A stretch of DNA of 64,000 nucleotides. It comes from Anoplopoma fimbria (lineage: Eukaryota; Chordata; Actinopteri; Perciformes; Anoplopomatidae). Where the stretch lies: positions 1,234,103 to 1,298,102 of the forward strand of contig NC_072450.1 of NCBI RefSeq assembly GCF_027596085.1. Reading direction: 5' to 3'. The notes beneath the pieces were generated by a model that made no database searches, had not been told where the DNA came from, and saw nothing but the letters and a program-made list of their open reading frames with translations. Both the position numbers and the translations under genes were made by a program. The stretch's first letter is position 1. Each line of letters starts with the position of its first letter. This document shows, one piece after another, positions 61,715 through 64,000 of this stretch.

Positions 61715-63076
61715 TCAAGAGGACAGGTGCCGATGTGCATTTCTGATGTCATTTAGGTTGGAATGGATGTAGGTGAGGTAAGCGGGGGACGACCAGCGGC
61801 CGAGGATCTTGATGACGTGGTCGGGGATTCCTTGGCTTGAGGCAGTGGAGGCGGCCCCGATGCGGAATGAGTGGCCTGAGTAATATTCCGGGTGTATACC
61901 GGATTTATGGAGGATTTGGCGGAAGTGGTGGTGAAACCAGGTTCTTGTGGCCCCTTTGCCTGTCTCTGTGATGAAAAGCGGGTCCTGTGGAGAAGTTCCG
62001 CTGGCTAATCTTGCGCTTATTGTTAGAAACTGCAGGCCGATTGCCCTCCTCTCCACAAGAGGCACCAAGAGATGTTCACTTCACTTATGGTAGAACCTCC
62101 CATGTTATAAATAGAGGCCTAGGTGAGGACTTCCTCCTCTTTGTCTCCAAACACCTTCACCATGATAGTGTCTGTGTTCCATGTGTCTTTTGAATTACCT
62201 TCAATGTAAGTAGCAATTTATTTCTATTATTGGATTCATGACATATTTCAGATGATGAATGGATCATCTTAGAATCTAATTTGTTTGTAAGATTATGATT
62301 TGAGCAAGATGTTGTAATCTCTTTCTTTCTTCATGTAGAACCATGGAACCATGATCAGCAATAACCTTCAAAATAACTTCCTGGCAAAATAAACGGCATA
62401 AGTGACTGCAACCTTGTTTCCTGGTGGTTTGTGGCTCCAGTTAGAACTTTAAATCCGTAACACTTATGTAGTCACATATGGGTTTGAATGGACTTAGGTA
62501 TGAGTTTAGTCGAAAGATGTAGATGGGCTGGGGTGGACCAGACTGGTTGGTCTTGCTGCGTTTGAGGTGGTAGATGATGGTGTCCGGATGGTGGATGGAG
62601 ATGTCAGACATGGTGGCGTGTTGCGATGGATGGTGGTCAGAGTTCTGAGCGGTGAATTCCGAGCAGCGCAGGAAGCCGAAGAAGGCCAGCAAGAACATGG
62701 ACTCCAATGCTTTGTCCATGAAGGGAGATAGGTAGCCTGAACAGAGTGTTTGGATGCAGCGGGTAAGGAGGTCCGAGGTGAGGGGCAGACGTTTAGGGTG
62801 TGGTTCGGCTTTACGGAGACCTTTGAGTAACATGGTGATGTGTGAGTGGGACGCAGCTGGACAAGGAGTGCCTGAGGAAAGTTTGGCGAAGAAGTTGATT
62901 CCGCTTATGTAGACCCGTATAGTGGAAGGCTTGATCTTGAGGAGTGAATGGGCGAACATGATGAAGTTCGTGAGGGTCAGGACGTCGAGTGAGGGGAATG
63001 GAAGGCCGAGGGAAGCGTGGAAGGCTTTAAAGCTATTCCATCCGGTGAGGTATGATGAGTGTTCTGGGGGCGACAC
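61715..63076 (-). pseudogene. Tyrosine recombinase (phage-integrase type) of the DIRS-like element, interrupted
   Basis: The N-terminal half (63076 down to 62463) includes YLTGWNSFKAFHASLGLPFP, an Arg-containing core motif AFFGFLRCSEFT and RSKTNQSGPPQPIYIF. The C-terminal half (about 62068 down to 61715) carries HSFRIGAAS (the H-x-x-R pair), GRWSSPAYLTYI with the likely nucleophilic Tyr, and then a stop. Thus the R...HxxR...Y set survives. The halves are separated by a 375-bp LTR-like insertion, and even after its removal they are in different frames. A second frame change is likely near 63060, since a YR-like N-terminus (LISASQDAILNSVAPRT) is readable just upstream in another frame. Not functional. 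Confidence 0.8.
62088..62462 (+). mobile_element. Solo-LTR-like insertion inside the DIRS recombinase
   Basis: 375 bp starting TGGTAGAACC and ending ATCCGTAACA, flanked by CTTA at 62084-62087 and 62463-62466 (the flanks match over a slightly longer stretch, CACTTATG, so the exact edge is uncertain). Inside, a TATA-box-like TTATAAATAGAGG (about 62105) and an AAAATAAA poly(A) signal (about 62385) are spaced as in a compact LTR read on the plus strand. No internal retroviral genes are present, consistent with recombination between two LTRs. It interrupts the recombinase reading frame. Confidence 0.6.
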
Positions 63077-63127
63077 TGTTGAGGATGGCGTCTTGGGAGG
63101 CAGAGATTAGGTGTTCTAGTAGCGGGG

Positions 63128-63783
63128 TCAGTTGAAGATGGTGGCTGAAAACGGTGGGACTGGAGTTGGCAGAGGGTCCGCGGCTGGCGCCAATCGTCTG
63201 AATTTCTGTAAAGAGAAACGAGAAAGTGAGTCAGCTATGGAGTTTTTGTGACCTGGGATGTGATAGGCTCGGATGATGAATTGTTGCTGGGCCGAAACCA
63301 AGGTGAGTCTACGCATGAACTGCGTTATGTCTAGACAATGTGACCGTCCTTTGTTGATGATGTCTACGACGGCGCTGTTGTCTGAATGTAAAGCGATTGT
63401 CTTTTTGGACCATTCACGGCCCCAAAGAATGGCTGCTATGACTACCGGATACATTTCAGAGATTGCCGAAGAAGGGGTGAGGGATGAGAATTCGTGCGGC
63501 CATTCGGCTGAAAACCATTTGCTGCCGTAGAAGCCGATGGAGGGGGCTGCGTCTGTGAACAGCTGGATGTCTTCCGGCTTGGTGATGTGGTCATCGTAAA
63601 ATAAAGAGATGCCGTTCCATGAGGAGAGGAACTGGTGCCACAGTTTTAGCTCCGTTTTGCATGCTTTGTCCAGGGAGGCGTGGCCATGGAGATTTGGGAC
63701 AGAGGCGGCGACTGAAAGGAGGTGGGACAAGAAGGATCAACCTTGGGGGATGATGCGAATGGCATAGTTGAGGTGGCCTAACA
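63128..63783 (-). pseudogene. RT C-terminus plus RNase H of the DIRS-like element
   Basis: Reading down the minus strand from about 63781: LGHLNYAIRIIPQG, then TGA at 63737-63739, then SFLSHLLSVAASVPNLHG and the RNase H domain. The domain keeps its acidic residues in TDAAPSIGFYGSKW, SEMYPVVIAAILWG and ALHSDNSAVVDIINKG, and a late histidine/aspartate region in YHIPGHKNSIADSLSRF. The TGA lies where the family normally has Arg, and CGA to TGA (a CpG transition) is the obvious cause. The domain itself has no other stop. It would have degraded the RNA strand during reverse transcription. Confidence 0.8.
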
Positions 63784-64000
63784 GCAGTGCTTAATTTGTC
63801 AAGTGGGAGCTCCCGGAGCGCACAGGCACAGGCACACAGGCGCGCGCCTGTCTCCGTGACACGAACACTCTACCACCGACGCTCAACAAACTCTATCAAA
63901 TGGAACGGTGTGCACGCTCCTTTTCCGCAATAGGCTAGCCCAGATATTTTGAGTATCTCGTTTCATGGGAGAATTGAGAAATCACCATGACAGATATTAA
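63784..64000. mobile_element. Different sequence beyond the break in the DIRS element, possibly the end of a hAT-type element
   Basis: The RT similarity stops at about 63783, and the next bases are cagtgcttaatttgt, which look like the terminal inverted repeat of a hAT transposon. The other end lies outside the window, so no target duplication can be confirmed. The rest is CpG-rich with no open frame. Confidence 0.3.

Larger units (their letters stand above)
61715..63783 (-). mobile_element. Decayed DIRS-like tyrosine-recombinase retrotransposon
   Basis: On the minus strand, the order is the end of RT, RNase H, then tyrosine recombinase, as in the DIRS/Ngaro order of YR retrotransposons. Such elements integrate through a circular intermediate with a recombinase instead of a DDE integrase. 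The gag and most of the RT are absent because the element is cut near 63783. A nonsense codon, likely frameshifts and an LTR-type insertion show it is dead. I cannot tell DIRS1-like from Ngaro-like because the diagnostic parts and termini are missing. Confidence 0.8.

Noticed and set aside
61433..61718. Proline/serine-rich 90-codon minus-strand frames
   Set aside because: They are produced by the purine-rich tandem tract.

Overview
The window looks like teleost fish (probably percomorph) nuclear DNA. The reasons are the very long (AC)n/(GT)n microsatellites, a tRNA-derived V-type SINE, a Tc1 deletion derivative, an L2-type LINE reverse transcriptase, a DIRS-like tyrosine-recombinase retrotransposon, and one multi-exon gene of the fish CD22-like/Ig-superfamily receptor type. 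No bacterial-style genes, operons, rRNA, functional tRNA or CRISPR arrays are seen. All names rest on reading the sequence by eye; no database search was run.

Positions 1-56,000 hold no exon that I can support. They hold simple repeats, several tandem arrays (28-bp array at 7.6 kb; 26-bp array at 9.1 kb; about 300-bp degenerate array at 12.9-14.0 kb; 26-bp array at 24.4-25.0 kb; 13-bp array at 29.4-29.75 kb), and at least three interspersed repeat families present several times. I call these A (about 0.4-0.5 kb, at 6.0, 25.8, 31.0, 32.4, 37.9, 39.2/39.8, 43.8 and 49.6 kb), B (at 10.7, 21.1, 22.4, 38.3, 39.4, 42.1, 48.1, 53.2 and 55.8 kb) and C (at 20.8, 23.5, 34.4 and 44.3 kb). There are also a SINE (3.6 kb), a complete Tc1 miniature element with TA duplications (16.15 kb) and a solo LTR with a 5-bp duplication (52.4 kb).

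A 100-base run of N (56,264-56,363) is followed by an L2-like reverse transcriptase fragment. Directly after it, at 57,438-60,473 (+), lies a nine-exon gene for a single-pass membrane receptor: signal peptide, V-like and C2-like Ig domains in a V-C2-(short V piece)-C2-V-C2 order, transmembrane segment and short tail. All exon joins keep phase. The reading frame stops at a TAG, but the same frame stays open for 33 more codons and encodes two ITIM-type tyrosine motifs. This suggests a receptor that has lost its inhibitory tail, or an alternative splice that restores it. A relic of the transmembrane and tail exons of a second family member lies about 0.5 kb downstream, so this is probably part of a tandem gene cluster.

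The last 2.3 kb (minus strand) is a decayed DIRS-like retrotransposon: the end of RT with one nonsense codon, RNase H, and a tyrosine recombinase split by a 375-bp LTR-like insertion. Its 5' part is cut off near 63,783, where a different, possibly hAT-type, sequence begins.
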